A stretch of 64,000 nucleotides of DNA, from positions 1-64,000 of the forward strand of contig MCGO01000211.1 in NCBI GenBank assembly GCA_002104985.1, given 5' to 3'. Of the stretch, positions 46,249-57,274 are shown piece after piece. Under the pieces are notes generated by a model. It searched no databases, was not told where the DNA came from, and was given only the letters and a program-made list of their open reading frames with translations. The DNA comes from Rhizoclosmatium globosum. Its lineage: Eukaryota > Chytridiomycota > Chytridiomycetes > Chytridiales > Chytriomycetaceae. Position numbers and translations under genes: made by a program. The number at the start of each line of letters is the position of its first letter. Position 1 is the first letter of the stretch.

Positions 46249-49200
46249 ATGAAGGGCGGCGCACCAACTCGCAAAGACAAAACAACGAAGCTTCCCGCAT
46301 CGATCGAAGCTTTGATTGCGGATTCGGCCTCACCTTCGACTGGCGCGGATGGATCCCGGCTCACTCGTGCGTGTCCTGTCGTCTGTTTCGATCCAGTCTA
46401 ACCACTCAACCACTCATTCACTCAGACAAACAACAAAAGGAACTCGACAAACGATTCAAAGTAAAGTACTCAAAAAAGGCTCTCTTTGGACGAAAGGAGG
46501 AACGCAAAAAGAAGAGACTCGAAAAGAAACAACATCGCGTCGAAGCTATTCAGAAACGGGCCCAAATAAACAAGGAAAAGGCTGCTTTGAAGGTATTTTT
46601 AATTGCGTTTCTATTAGACAGTATATCTGATCCATTCCTTCAATCACAGTCTGGCGAGAAGTTTCCTTCAAAACCAACTCCATCAACTGCACCATCAACC
46701 ACATCAAAACAAACAACCGCAAAAAAACAAGAATCAAAACTATCCAAACCCGCACTCTCATCCACAGTCCATGATGACATTGTCACCACACGAAAGAAAC
46801 TCGAAAAGATTGCACAAAAGAACCCGGCCATGTTCAAGATGCTTCAAAGTACTAGTGTTGGTATCGAGACTGGAATGGGTGGTGCTTACGGTTACGGTGG
46901 TGGTGTCGGTGCATGGAGTGCTGATGGTTCTACTCCTTACGATCGTGACGACGAAGACATTGAATACTACTCTCGCAAACTGGGAAAAGCGAAACTCTAC
47001 AAGAACAGTTTGAAGAAGGATGGACTTGATGGTATGGGATCTCTTCATAGCGTTTTGTTTTTGGGCCCATGTCACTGATTCTACAATCCCCACCAGATTT
47101 GTTTGATAGCTTGGATCAAAAGAAATCTGCTGATGCTCGTGCAGCTGCGGAAGCTGATGAAGATGGGGAGGGCGAGGAAGAAGTCATTTCAGATCTGAAG
47201 GCGTTGCAGCAACGGCCTTCCAAGATGCAGCTTGCTGCCATGAAACAAAAGGAAGAAGCTGCGAAGGCTGAAAAAGCCAAGAAAATTGAGAAGGCTGATA
47301 AAGCAGCGAAAGCTGCGAAAGAAGCGAAACCTTCCTCTGTATCCACGTCCTCAAAGAAGCAAGAGGCCCCAGTTCCATCGAAAAAGCCAAAGAAGACACC
47401 AGAACCTGAATCCGAAGAAGAAGAGGAAGAAGATGAAATGGACTTGGATGCCGATGACTTTGGATTGGGTATGGATGAGGACGACGATGAAGATGATTCT
47501 GAGGATGACTTTGATTTCGGAAGTGAAGCTGAAGTCAGCGACATTGAAATGAATGAAGGAGCTGATGAGGAAAACGGGTTCGATGATGAGGATGACGATG
47601 ACGAGGATGACGAAGACGATGATGAAGGCGATGAGGATGTGGAGGACGATGACAATGAAGACGGGGATGATGACGACGAGAACGACGAAGAAGAAGTGAA
47701 ACCCTCCAAAGCCACGTCTAAAAAGTCGGCATCAGAACCAAAGAAAGAACAGGAATCAGCCGCGCCTGCTGCAAAATATATTCCACCTCGTCTTCGTGCA
47801 AAGGTCGTCAACCAATCAGAACAATATCTGCGATTGAAGCGTCAAATCCAAGGTCTACTCAACAGGCTGAGTGACTCGAACATCGAAAGTATCGTTACTG
47901 GACTGGAAGAATGTTACAGAAACAACAGTAGACACGGTAACCCATCCTTGTACTTTCCAGTGATATAGTAGCTCATTGTAGCTCATTGCCACCCTTTTAG
48001 ATGTCACCGAAATCATCACAGACGCAACGATCGGATTCATCAGTAACCACTCCAACCTCCTCGATTCCTTCGTAATGACCTACGCCGCCCTCCTCTCCTG
48101 TATCTTCAACGTAATCGGAATCGAATTCGGAGCCCACCTAACCCAAACTGCTGTCGAACTATACCTAAAATCCATGGAAGAAACCGCAACAGCCCCACCA
48201 CCCCCAACCGAAGACGACTCCGAAAAGGCAACAGACCATCCAAACAAAAAGGCAACAAACCTCGTAACCCTCCTCTCGCACCTCTACAACTTCTCTATCG
48301 TCGGTGCACCTCTCATATACGACGTTGTCCGCGCGTGTTTGGATCGAATGCTTGAACTTGACGTTGAAATCATTTTGAAGCTGTTACGTGTGTGTGGTGG
48401 ACAAATGCGGAGCGACGATCCAAGCGCTTTGAAGGAGATTGTGGCGCTTGTGCATGAACGGAGTGTGAAGAAGCAGGATCCTGTGTTCAACACGTGAGTA
48501 ACTTTGGGTTTTTCTAGCGGGACACGGTGTGGTTCTAAAAACTGATTTGCATTTTTTTATACAGACCTCGTGTGAAATTCATGATTGAAACAATTATGGA
48601 CCTGAAGAACAATAAACATAAAAGCGGGGCCAAGAAAGGAGGCGCTGCTTCTGGTGCTTCGGGTGCGGCAACTGGGCTTCAGCAAGAAAAGTTGACCAAA
48701 TTCGTTTCTGGGTTCTTGAGGAAACGTGGTGTTCCAGATCGCGAGGCCTTACGTGTGAATTTGGATGATATCAAGAACGTCCATACAAAAGGAAAGTGGT
48801 GGCTTGTTGGTGCTGCGTGGGCTGGTCATCAGGAAGATGGAAGTACTGTTAGGCCGGTGGAAAATGGTGGCGTTGGTGGGGATGAGGGTTTGGATGCTGG
48901 AGATGAGGGTGGAGCTGATTTGATTAAGCTTGCGAAGTGCAGAGAATGACGACGGATATCAGGAGGAGTATTTTCGTTGCTTTAATGAGCGCTGAAGTAT
49001 GTTAGCTTTCTTTTCTTAAATCCTAACTAACATCATTATCAAGGACTTTGTTGACGCCTACGAAAAACTCATGAGACTCGGCCTCAAACAAAAGCAAGAA
49101 CGAGAAATCGTCCGCGTTTTGTTACATTGCTGCACAAACGAGAAAACTTACAACCCATACTACTACCTCGTCGGAACTAAGTTCTGTTCCGCGTCGCATG

Positions 49201-49751
49201 GTTTCAAAATTACGTTTCAATACGCGCTTTGGGACTCAATTCGTGAATTTGAGACGGGTCACTCCGAAGACCAAGACATTGAAGGTGATGATGAGGAAAG
49301 TGGGACAAGCAGCAAAACGTTACGTCGTGTCAGCCACTTGGCGAAGTTCTACAGTGCCCTCGTGGCCGGTGGATTCCTCGGCCTGACAATCCTCAAGTCT
49401 CTTGACTTTGCAACAATGGGAATGTACCCTGCACTCTTCTGTCAACTCTTCTTTACACAACTCTTGATTTCGCAACCCCCACCAAACTCTGCAAACAAGA
49501 GCGCAGATGATCACGTTCGAGGTATCTTTGAGAAGTTGAAGGCTATCAAGGAGAGTGCGGATTTGTGTGAAGGAATTGAATTCTTTTTGGATCAGTACGT
49601 TGTTCCAAGGGGGAAGGAGGAGAAGCCTCGGATGGGTGTTAGTGTTGACTCTTTGGGTGTGATTTTACCGAAGGGTGGAGAGAGCTTGGCTGAATTGTTG
49701 AAGAGGCGGTGTAAAAGTGCCAGGGAAGTGCTTGTGGATGATGATTATTGA
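46249..49751 (+). CDS. SGD1: Nucleolar MIF4G/MA3 protein SGD1/NOM1 (about 1046 aa, 7 exons)
   Basis: Exons: 46249-46366, 46426-46592, 46650-47031, 47097-47936, 48001-48493, 48565-48996, 49044-49751. Basic N-terminus with KKA-rich helices, a long Asp/Glu run (about residues 350-435), then KYIPPRLR near residue 449 and LKRQIQGLLNRLSDSNIES, which opens the MIF4G domain. The MA3 domain follows the last intron (DFVDAYEKLMRLGLKQKQER, about residue 812). Family members are nucleolar and needed for small ribosomal subunit maturation. The frame is broken once: GCGAAGTGCAGAG at 48932-48944 needs one base (AAGATGCAGAG) to give LAKMQRMTTDIRR. Since the yeast gene is essential, I regard this as a sequence error. 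A few residues of intron-adjacent sequence remain uncertain. Confidence 0.9.
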
Positions 49752-49772
49752 GTAAGGCAATAAATACCGGAA

Positions 49773-50017
49773 ATGAACTACCTTGGGTCTGTGTCAGCAA
49801 TGGTTCTTACATCAATGATCAATCTTCCAGGAGCTGCAAAGCGTGGTGCTGATCTTCTCGGCACCTCATCTTTCAACACAGCCCATGAACAGTTTGAAAG
49901 CGTTTTAGTACCTGAAAAACTTCAAGATACGGATGAATTTTATGGCAACGTCCTCCATAAGATTGACCATGAAGCCAGAAACTTTAAAGTCCGCATAATT
50001 ATATGTATGACCAAGGT
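49773..50017 (+). pseudogene. Fragment resembling the cytosolic loop of subfamily A chitin synthases
   Basis: An open frame from ATG 49773 contains PEKLQDTDEFYGNVLHKIDHEA, which matches [22 protein letters not shown] of CHS copy 7. The preceding 45 residues do not match a CHS. No catalytic or membrane part is present nearby. A possible intron (GTATAT at 50018 to TTGCAG near 50152) would add a short end (KQDFTGSLQTLTVS). It may be a relic of a duplicated CHS or a small gene built on the loop. Confidence 0.5.
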
Positions 50018-50162
50018 ATATACAACATCGTATTCAATCAGTTTCAACCAAGCACCACCTTTCTGCGGATCATTTTTCTTTTTTCATATATGTCTTTCTA
50101 TGAATGTTATAACAAATTCTTGTGAGTCTCTTTTTGTCCTTTGTCATTGCAGAAACAGGATT

Positions 50163-51382
50163 TTACTGGCTCGTTGCAAACTTTGACTGTTTCTTAAAGT
50201 AAGAAACCACATCCACGTCAATAACCACTTGCCACAAAACGAAAATAAAAGTCAAAAGGCCGATGGAAAGTGTTTCGCTAATTGGATTAGATCTTGGCCC
50301 GGAACTCATATTCGCAACAGTCAAAAGCTCTGTAACAATATCATTTGAACAATAGTATCGACCAGCAAGAATCCCTCCCAACATTGCGGATGCAGCTTTC
50401 GCAGGAAGTACAAGTGCACTGACACCTTCAATCTTACGAGTAATCTCTGGCTTGGTCAAATTCTCAACAGCATAGCCTGGAGTATCCATATTCCCTGGAG
50501 AAAAGTAGTGGACTTGAATGTTAAGTGGTTTGAGTTCATGGCGCAGAGCGTCTGAGAATCCACGAAGAGCGAAACGAGTTGCAGAGTAAGCTCCATATCC
50601 GATAAACGTCATAAAGGACAGTGCCGAGCCGATGATCACAATTTTAGTTGGGAGGTGTGCAGCTTCCTCTAAAGTGAAACCAGAAACCTCCGCAGGTGGA
50701 ATAGCATGAACTTTTTTAACTGACTCCTTTGCAATCGCAAAGATTGAACGAACAGTGTTGACTGCGGTAAAGTAGTTGCTGTCCATCTGAGAGCGAAGAG
50801 TATCATCGTCACCAAACTGAATCTGATCTGAAATTAAACCTGGAGTAGCAGCTCCCGCAGCACAAATGACCCAATCGATTCGACCAGCCTAGTTTAGCAG
50901 ATAATCAAACACCGATCTCCATAGTCAATCTGGCGGTTCTACTAACCACTGCTACCAAGCCTCTCAAGGCTTCTTTCGTGTTATCCCCGTTACGAAGGTC
51001 CACAGCAACTTTCCGAGCGACCGCACCAACCTGAGAAGCATTCTGCACTCTAACAAAAGCTTCGTCAAGAAACTGACTTTGACGGGCTGCGATAGTGACA
51101 TTGGCTCCCGCTGCCGCAAGTTTGAGAGCTGTTTCAAGACCGAAACCTTTCGATCCTCCAGTAATGAGAATGTGACAGCCTTGGACTGTCTTTGAAAGTG
51201 TCTTGGGGTTGTATGATTGGGTCAAGTAGAAAGATCCGATAACCTGGTTGGGGTCCACCAGTCAGTTTGTGAAGTATTAAAGCTTGAAGGAGTGAGATGA
51301 AGGCTACCTTGAGTAGCGCTGCGACAGGGACTCCGATGAATGCCACTGCAGCAAAGGTTCCAAGCGCTGAACCAATATCCAT
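50163..51382 (-). CDS. 3-ketodihydrosphingosine reductase-like SDR, paralogue 1 (365 aa, 3 exons)
   Basis: Exons (minus): 51382-51308, 51243-50947, 50888-50163; intact 365-residue frame. An N-terminal hydrophobic segment (GTFAAVAFIGVPVAALL) anchors it in the ER, followed by the NADPH-binding TGGSKGFG, DWVICAAG and the catalytic region GSALSFMTFIGYGAYSATRF. The canonical YxxxK lysine is arginine here (YSATR, where paralogue 2 has YSASK). The C-terminus has two hydrophobic helices as in KDSR/TSC10. The family reduces 3-ketodihydrosphingosine to dihydrosphingosine. Loss of the lysine makes normal catalysis doubtful. It is divergent from the CAP-PL7 gene, with 182 bp between the starts. Confidence 0.85.
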
Positions 51383-51564
51383 TTTGAACGATGAAAAATT
51401 GAATGAGAATGGAGAAAGACATACTAGTAAATATTGGTGTAATAACATTAAACTGACAATGAAGTGAGCTAAATCGGCGGCACCTATTAATGGCGGCTGA
51501 TCTCCACTGCCAAGGAAATTGAAGGCATTGCATCCACCCAATCCCCAATTAAAAGCAACTCAAA

Positions 51565-53606
51565 ATGGATCCAACACAAGGCCTTCCAAGTTATTCCGGC
51601 GACGGTTTAGAGGCTCCTCCAACATACGATAGTACCCTCAAATCTTGGCCACCTCACCTCTACTTCCGCCGCTCAACTGACGACACAGTCCTAGACCTCT
51701 TCCCAACTCCCTCAGACTCGTCATCCCCCATATTCCGCATCGACGAATTCACCCTTTCAAGGTCCCAGTTCAATTTATATCTTAACTATCATTTCAAACA
51801 CGTATACCCGGGAAATTCCCCCGGCTCACGGATCTGGGACCTCCGCTCTCCTTCTACAACTGCTGCCTTTACAACCCACCACGTATTACCCCCGCTCGGG
51901 TCCCGGGAGGATCACCCAACCATGCTGGTGGTGGGAGTGGCAGTGGCAGTGGTGGAAGTGGAGGCACTAGCGGCGGAAGTGGTGGTTGCACTGGAGGTAG
52001 CTCAGGTGGATCCCCAAATACTCGAACTACTGCAACCTGTGATGCAGTTATGGCCGCCATCAATGCCTTCTCAGCAACAAAAGATAGCACACAAGCTGTC
52101 AAAATTATGAACGCGGCGCGTTGGGAGTGGGACAACACTGTGCCAGCTTTATCTTGGTCCAGTGATCTTGCCGGCTCAAACTGTGCTGGATACGATATCA
52201 ATTGGATGATAAACTCCAACCAGTGCAAAATGGAGCACGCTGAAAATAGTGACTCTCCTCCGCCATGTTGGGGCGAAAGTAATTCTGAACGCAGTTTTGG
52301 TGCGGTTATTGCCCAGGCGTATGACTTTCAGACGGCAATCGCCATGTGGGCCAATGAATGTTATGACTGTAAGTCGAAATTTTTGTGTATAAACCTTGTC
52401 CAACGGTTGATTTCTTTTAGATGTTGGCCAAACCGGCGGAGAAACTGGACATTTCGTCAACATGATTGTAACAACTACGAACACAGACGTTGGCTGTGTT
52501 GCTGACGAAACTTGTGCCATGGGTCTCACTGCATGCAACTTTGGCAGTGAAAAGGGAGATGATGGAAAAGGTGGACGTGCAAATGATGGATCAGGCTCTG
52601 GAAGCTGTAGCACAGGCACTGGCACGGGGACTGGCACTGGTACGGGTGGAGGAGGAAGCGATGGTGGAAGTACTGGTAATTCCCAGCCCATAGATTTGTC
52701 ACTATGGGCCATCCAACTTCCAGACGGAACAGGCGGAACTCCTTTATCCGCCTCTGCCACACTTGGCAATGAACGATTCTACAAAGACGGAAGCAATATT
52801 GTGTCATCACCCCAACTGATGGCACACCAACTTCTGGAAGTGCATATCCACGAACCGAACTCCGAGAAATGGCTTCTGCAAGCGGAAAATTGAAAGCAGC
52901 CTGGACTGTTGATGATGGACAATTGCATGAATTGTCAGTAACATTGCGCATTGACTCTTTCCCTTCTGGTGGCGAAGAATCAATTATTGTTGCCCAAATG
53001 TTTGGAAACGGCCCTGAACTCATGATCCGTGTCTATCAAACTGGCCGAGTGACAGTTGTCACGATTATGAAAGCGCGGCATCCAAATGGAATGACTTGGA
53101 TTCGCAGTATCAAGTTGGACAATTCATGGCCTTCACCATTTCACCTGATACGTCAGGAATGGTTGCTATCAAATACACAAATCAAGTGGACTGGCGTCCA
53201 AAATCTATTTCCACCATGGTCGACCTATCCCAAAAATACTATTTCAAGACGGGCTCCTACTGCCAGTGCCAATCTACTGACTCAGGAACGTGTCAAGTAC
53301 ATGAGTGCTCTGCGCCTAAAACGGTCAAAACAACTCGGCTCACAAGAAAAGAGCTACCACAAAGCCAGGAATTGAAATGGCAGGAGTTCGTGGGGTCCAA
53401 TTGACGATTATTGCTCCGCAAGAATCAACCAGAAAGATTCACATCGCCGTCGTTGTTGTATTGTTTGTGGCTGTGCTACAGTCGCATTGTTGGCTGTTGG
53501 GACTATTATCGCTCGCAGACGAAAGGCTGCTTATGCGGCCGTGCCCAACAAAAAGGACGACGAAACTCCAGAATGCGTTCAAGAACCGTTTCTCGCAGCC
53601 CATTAG
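51565..53606 (+). CDS. CAP domain plus PL7 alginate-lyase-like protein with C-terminal membrane anchor; several frame breaks
   Basis: The sequence reads as one gene in pieces. 51565-51900 encodes a PPTYDS-containing N-terminus without a signal peptide. A Gly/Ser linker and the CAP domain follow (AVMAAINAF, PALSWSSDLAGSNCAGY, GHFVNMIVTTT), with an intron at 52369-52420 (GTAAGT..TTTTAG). After a Gly/Ser linker comes a PL7-type beta domain: LSLWAIQLP, the hallmark AYPRTELREM (about 52847-52876), LHELSVTLRI, and YFKTGSYCQCQ. A TM segment and tail close it (ATVALLAVGTIIARRRK..LAAH, stop 53604-53606). Frame changes are needed near 51900, 52802, 53061, 53350 and 53458, mostly one missing base. CAP and PL7 together suggest a surface polysaccharide-acting protein. 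The non-secretory N-terminus may belong to another gene. Confidence 0.65.
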
Positions 53607-53950
53607 ATTCTTTTCTCGTTCTTTTCTTCTTTTTGTTATCAGATGAATAAATATCTACATAGGAAGCAAAGATTTCGGTTGAGGCTTGAACTTTCGAACT
53701 GTTGTCCTTTGCACTGACCAGTCTGCAAAAAACAATGGCAAGCAGCAGCGTGGAAGGTTTGAGAGGATATTGGTGCTTTTATTTTATTGAATGTATGCTT
53801 GAGGCTGCCGGCAAGCATACTATTGTTGATCGAAACTACTACAAATGCAAGATTCACGAAAGCGTAAATATCTGAATCAGATGATTGACGATGGAAGTAC
53901 GGAGAAAGAATCATGCAATCCAGTTGAAGACGAATAGTTGTTGAACTTAC

Positions 53951-54208
53951 GTTGATCGCAACGTGTGAAGGTCCAACCAACTTAATAGTTGGCCGTTCAA
54001 ATCGGCGGACGTCAAGTGAAGTGAGGACAAGGTGAAATCGAGAATATGTTTGAAATTTGGCAACGACGCTCCTTGTGACAAAGATATCATACACACCCAG
54101 CTTGTAGGAAACACTTTCCTGATTTATTGTTGAATTATTAGTATTCTCGGGAGGGGTTGGAGCTCGAAAAGTCCCCGAGGCAGGGTATTTAAACAGCTTT
54201 TCTTTCTT
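53951..54208 (-). CDS. Candidate orphan exon, unknown protein
   Basis: A 258-nt open segment bounded by AAGCAG (acceptor side) and GTAAGT (donor side), in phase 0 at both ends. It encodes a plausible protein (SYKLGVYDIFVTRSVVAKFQ, then RFHLVLTSLDVRRFERPTIK). Flanking exons could not be joined convincingly. No family is recognised. Confidence 0.35.
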
Positions 54209-55039
54209 CTGCTTAAAATTTGATCAAAAAGTACGCAACAGCACCTGCCATACCGACTCGAGGCTACGTGCCGATGACCTGAAGTGCCCATGCTGAATCT
54301 ACAGTAACCTGCGTGTACATATAGAACCAACTCTTCAACTAATAAGTCTTGGCCGACGTCTCGCCAACAATCATGACCTTATCCCCCTTCAATCCGTCCC
54401 CTTCGCCATAGCCAAAACACTGCGCTAACACGATTGTTGGTTGCACTGTTTCCTCGCTCTCCTTACTTTGACCGCTCCTTCAGTACCTACCCCGCTTTTT
54501 TTCTTTTTTTCATTAAGATCACTCTCAACACCAATGCTTCCCAAATCTCCAGTCCTTGAACGTACGTGATATGTTCTATGTGTAAGGTAAATACCAAAAT
54601 CCCATGTCCTTCCTGCCTTTTCTGTACCGTGGCAGATACGATGAATCCACTGTATCCCAGCTCACTTTGAGTCCAAAAGACGTTGAATTGAACCTGCAGT
54701 CTAATATCAGAACCTGATCCCTGTCCCACCCCGCACACCTTTTCGTCTTTTCTGCTTCACCCAATGTGATATCTAACCTTCATACCCATAGTTCTATTCA
54801 CTCGCACTATATCCTTCCTCTTTATTCAAATAATAAATCTGCTTATCATATTCAATGGTTTTATGTTGCATGTTGTTAGTCAACTATGTGAACCCCTTGC
54901 TTACCGAAACATTGTATCTAACCGCATGACACACGAACTAACGCAGCAGTCATGGAGTGACGAAACAAGAATGATCAAACTCCTTCCAAGCGATGTGGGA
55001 ATCAAATTCGTGATAAAATTGGAACCACACTACACCGCT

Positions 55040-55241
55040 AACCCTGTTCTGCAGGAGTTCTGGTGGAACTCTGTCGGAATTCTGTCGAAAAATCCGGCTG
55101 GAATTCCAACGGGTTACACCACAGAGTTCCCACAGAAGGTTATCTGCCAGAATTTCAACAGAGCTGCTCTGTCGGAATTCCGTAGAAAACTCTGTTGGAT
55201 TTCTGCCAGACTCTTCCACAGAATCCCTACAGAGCAGGGTT
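55040..55241. repeat. Palindromic (foldback/MITE-like) element, copy 1
   Basis: About 202 bp starting AACCCTGTTCTGCAGG and ending CCTACAGAGCAGGGTT. The ends pair as inverted repeats for about 28 of 32 bases. The interior repeats CTCTGT-GGAATTC-type motifs in both orientations. No clear target duplication was found. Confidence 0.7.
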
Positions 55242-55623
55242 CGTTTCAGTTCCCCGTCTCTTATTTTGGGAGACAGCCACATGACAAAGAGATGGAAATG
55301 ATTTGTATTGGTTATATTATTAATATTTATTACAAGAACCGAATGAAATCAAAGATTAGAGCAGACTTAGAGTTAACTTACCACACCAAAGTCAACTGGA
55401 ATTTGGTCACTCGGAAAACAAAGCAGAGGCATCAACCAAGAACTTGAAATCGACAGTCATCCATACACAGAAGACAAAGGTACACCCCTCCCCTCCTCTT
55501 ACGCTCACCTTTTAGTCTTCAACCTCGTCCAATTAGACAACTTCTCCATGTGAAGCATTTGACCGGTTCCAGCGCATACGAACATAGGGAGCACGTCGAG
55601 TGTGTTGTTGTACAAATCCGACA

Positions 55624-56186
55624 ATGTCCAACTTTGGCAAGTTGTTCAAACGAGTTAAACTGGCACCAAGTCTCCAGTTTCAGGGCGACGGTCTTCAAAG
55701 GTATCTGTTCGGCTGTCAGCGAGAATGTCCGTGCAGGCGTCAACTTCTGCTCGATGTACACTGACAAAGGCCCTTCCCTACTTCACAACCTCAAAGAAAG
55801 TGAACGGAACGGTAAAGATAGAACGTCCATGTTATATCTAAAAGCTCGATAAGACACATAACTGCATAACTTTCACTAGCTTACTTAATAAACAAGTACC
55901 GATCCAATAATCGAGCGCGACTTTCTACTTGTCAACTGCGAAAGTGTGGATTAAGATGTTGAGCAATGAGAAAGTGAAAGGGAGGAAGTACCTGACTTGT
56001 AATAGAACGTAATTGCAGCGTCGCTTTGAGATTGTTACTGATCCTAACTTAGTTTTACCATTGAATCCAATCAACAGTGTGGTATGGACTGAAGTACTCA
56101 CCCGTCGCAGAGCGACCATTGTTTGGAACAAGCGGCTTTCGAGACAATACGCAAGGAGCGGACGTGAATTCTGGAGGGAAAACGAG
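55624..56186 (+). CDS. Candidate multi-exon gene fragment, unknown protein
   Basis: ATG 55624 opens MSNFGKLFKRVKLAPSLQF, ending at a donor-like AAAG|GTATCT (55700/55701). A middle segment near 55930-55990 reads STAKVWIKMLSNEKVKGRKY. A well-bounded exon at 56019-56186 (TTGCAG before, GTGAGT after, phase 0) encodes RRFEIVTDPNLVLPLNPINS and then VVWTEVLTRRRATIVWN. Junction phases do not all agree, so the model is incomplete. Not recognised. Confidence 0.35.
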
Positions 56187-56416
56187 GTGAGTTGAGTTTA
56201 CAGTGTGGACTTAAGTCACCCCCCGTAACACTTGAAACCCAAAGGGAAGTCCTAGAGTGTGTCAATAGCAGCTTGTTTGAGGGATTAGCGCATTATTGGA
56301 CACAGGAAATAGGTTTCTGTTGTCGACTTGCCATTGAATGTGCCAGCATTACTCATCAATCCTTGACTCTGTTGGTATGGATTGGGAGAGATATGCTTAA
56401 TCAAGACGCAAATCGA

Positions 56417-56482
56417 CGAGAGAGAGAGGGAGAGAGAGAGAGAGTGTGTGTGTGTGTGTGTGTGTGGGTGTGGGTGTGGGTG
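56417..56482 (+). repeat. Compound (GA)n-(GT)n microsatellite
   Basis: A run of GA dinucleotides with one GG interruption passes directly into a run of GT and then GGGTGT units. Confidence 0.9.
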
Positions 56483-56923
56483 ACGAGGGAAAGAACTTGA
56501 GCTTGTTGTTGTCTTGATTTCGAAGTTATTTCAAAGGAGGGCTATCATTATCCTGCGCTTTTATTGTGCTATTCTATACTTATTTGGCAATGAACAGTTG
56601 CGGAGGAAGGTCGCGAAGTCGGAAGTTAGATCGCCAGCAGGGACAGCTCGCATACAATCTATCACACAAGGTCACCAGTTGTAAATGGTGTCTTCGGTTT
56701 GGATGAGTTTTAATATATACACATAATCGAATATCAGTATAAATTTGATATATTGAACAGAGCGCGTGGCTGGAGTTCTAATGTTTCTTTCCTTACTTTT
56801 GTGCATCCTAATTTTAATGAGTCCTGTGTTGAGGTATGCTTCCATTGGGAACACTTGGGGCAGTGTGCAAGGAGTTCTGTGTTCAAACTCCGGTCTCGAA
56901 CTGTTTTAAAGTGGGATGGATTT

Positions 56924-57119
56924 AACCCTAATCTGTTGATACTCTGTCGGAACTTCTCACAGAACATCCCACAGAACCTTCTGTCGAAAACTATGTCACA
57001 AATTCCCACGGCAATTCCCACCTAACAGATGCTCCGTGGGAACTATGTGATAATTTCCGACAGTGTTCCAACAGAACACGTGCTCTGTGGGAATTCCGTC
57101 GCAAATATGGTCTAGGGGT
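56924..57119. repeat. Palindromic element, copy 2 (diverged)
   Basis: Starts AACCCTAATCTGTTG and ends near TCTAGGGGTGT. The interior has the same CTCTGT(C/G)GGAA and TTCCCACAGAG-type motifs in both orientations as copy 1, including AATTCCCAC and GTGGGAATT. End repeats are weaker than in copy 1. Confidence 0.55.
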
Positions 57120-57274
57120 GTAGCATTAAACCCGAAATAACTCTAAATTAAAACGTACCATGAAGAAATTCAATAAAAGGCAATGCTATATTCACAATGT
57201 ATATACAGATAGAAGGAAAAAGAAAGAAGTGCAATAATATCATTCGACATAGACGAAGATCCAGACGTTTTTCC

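Larger units (their letters stand above)
53607..57274. other. Gene-poor region with repeats and orphan exons
   Basis: About 3.7 kb without a complete gene. It contains two palindromic repeat copies, a compound microsatellite and two candidate exon groups, listed separately. The remainder has only short, unsupported frames. Confidence 0.5.

Noticed and set aside
47116..47811. Long Ser-rich frame on the minus strand
   Set aside because: It is the antisense of the Asp/Glu-rich stretch of SGD1; polyserine mirrors GAT/GAA-rich codons.
54487..54860. Short frames between 54.49 and 54.86 kb
   Set aside because: No splice support, no recognisable motif, and overlapping frames on both strands of similar length.
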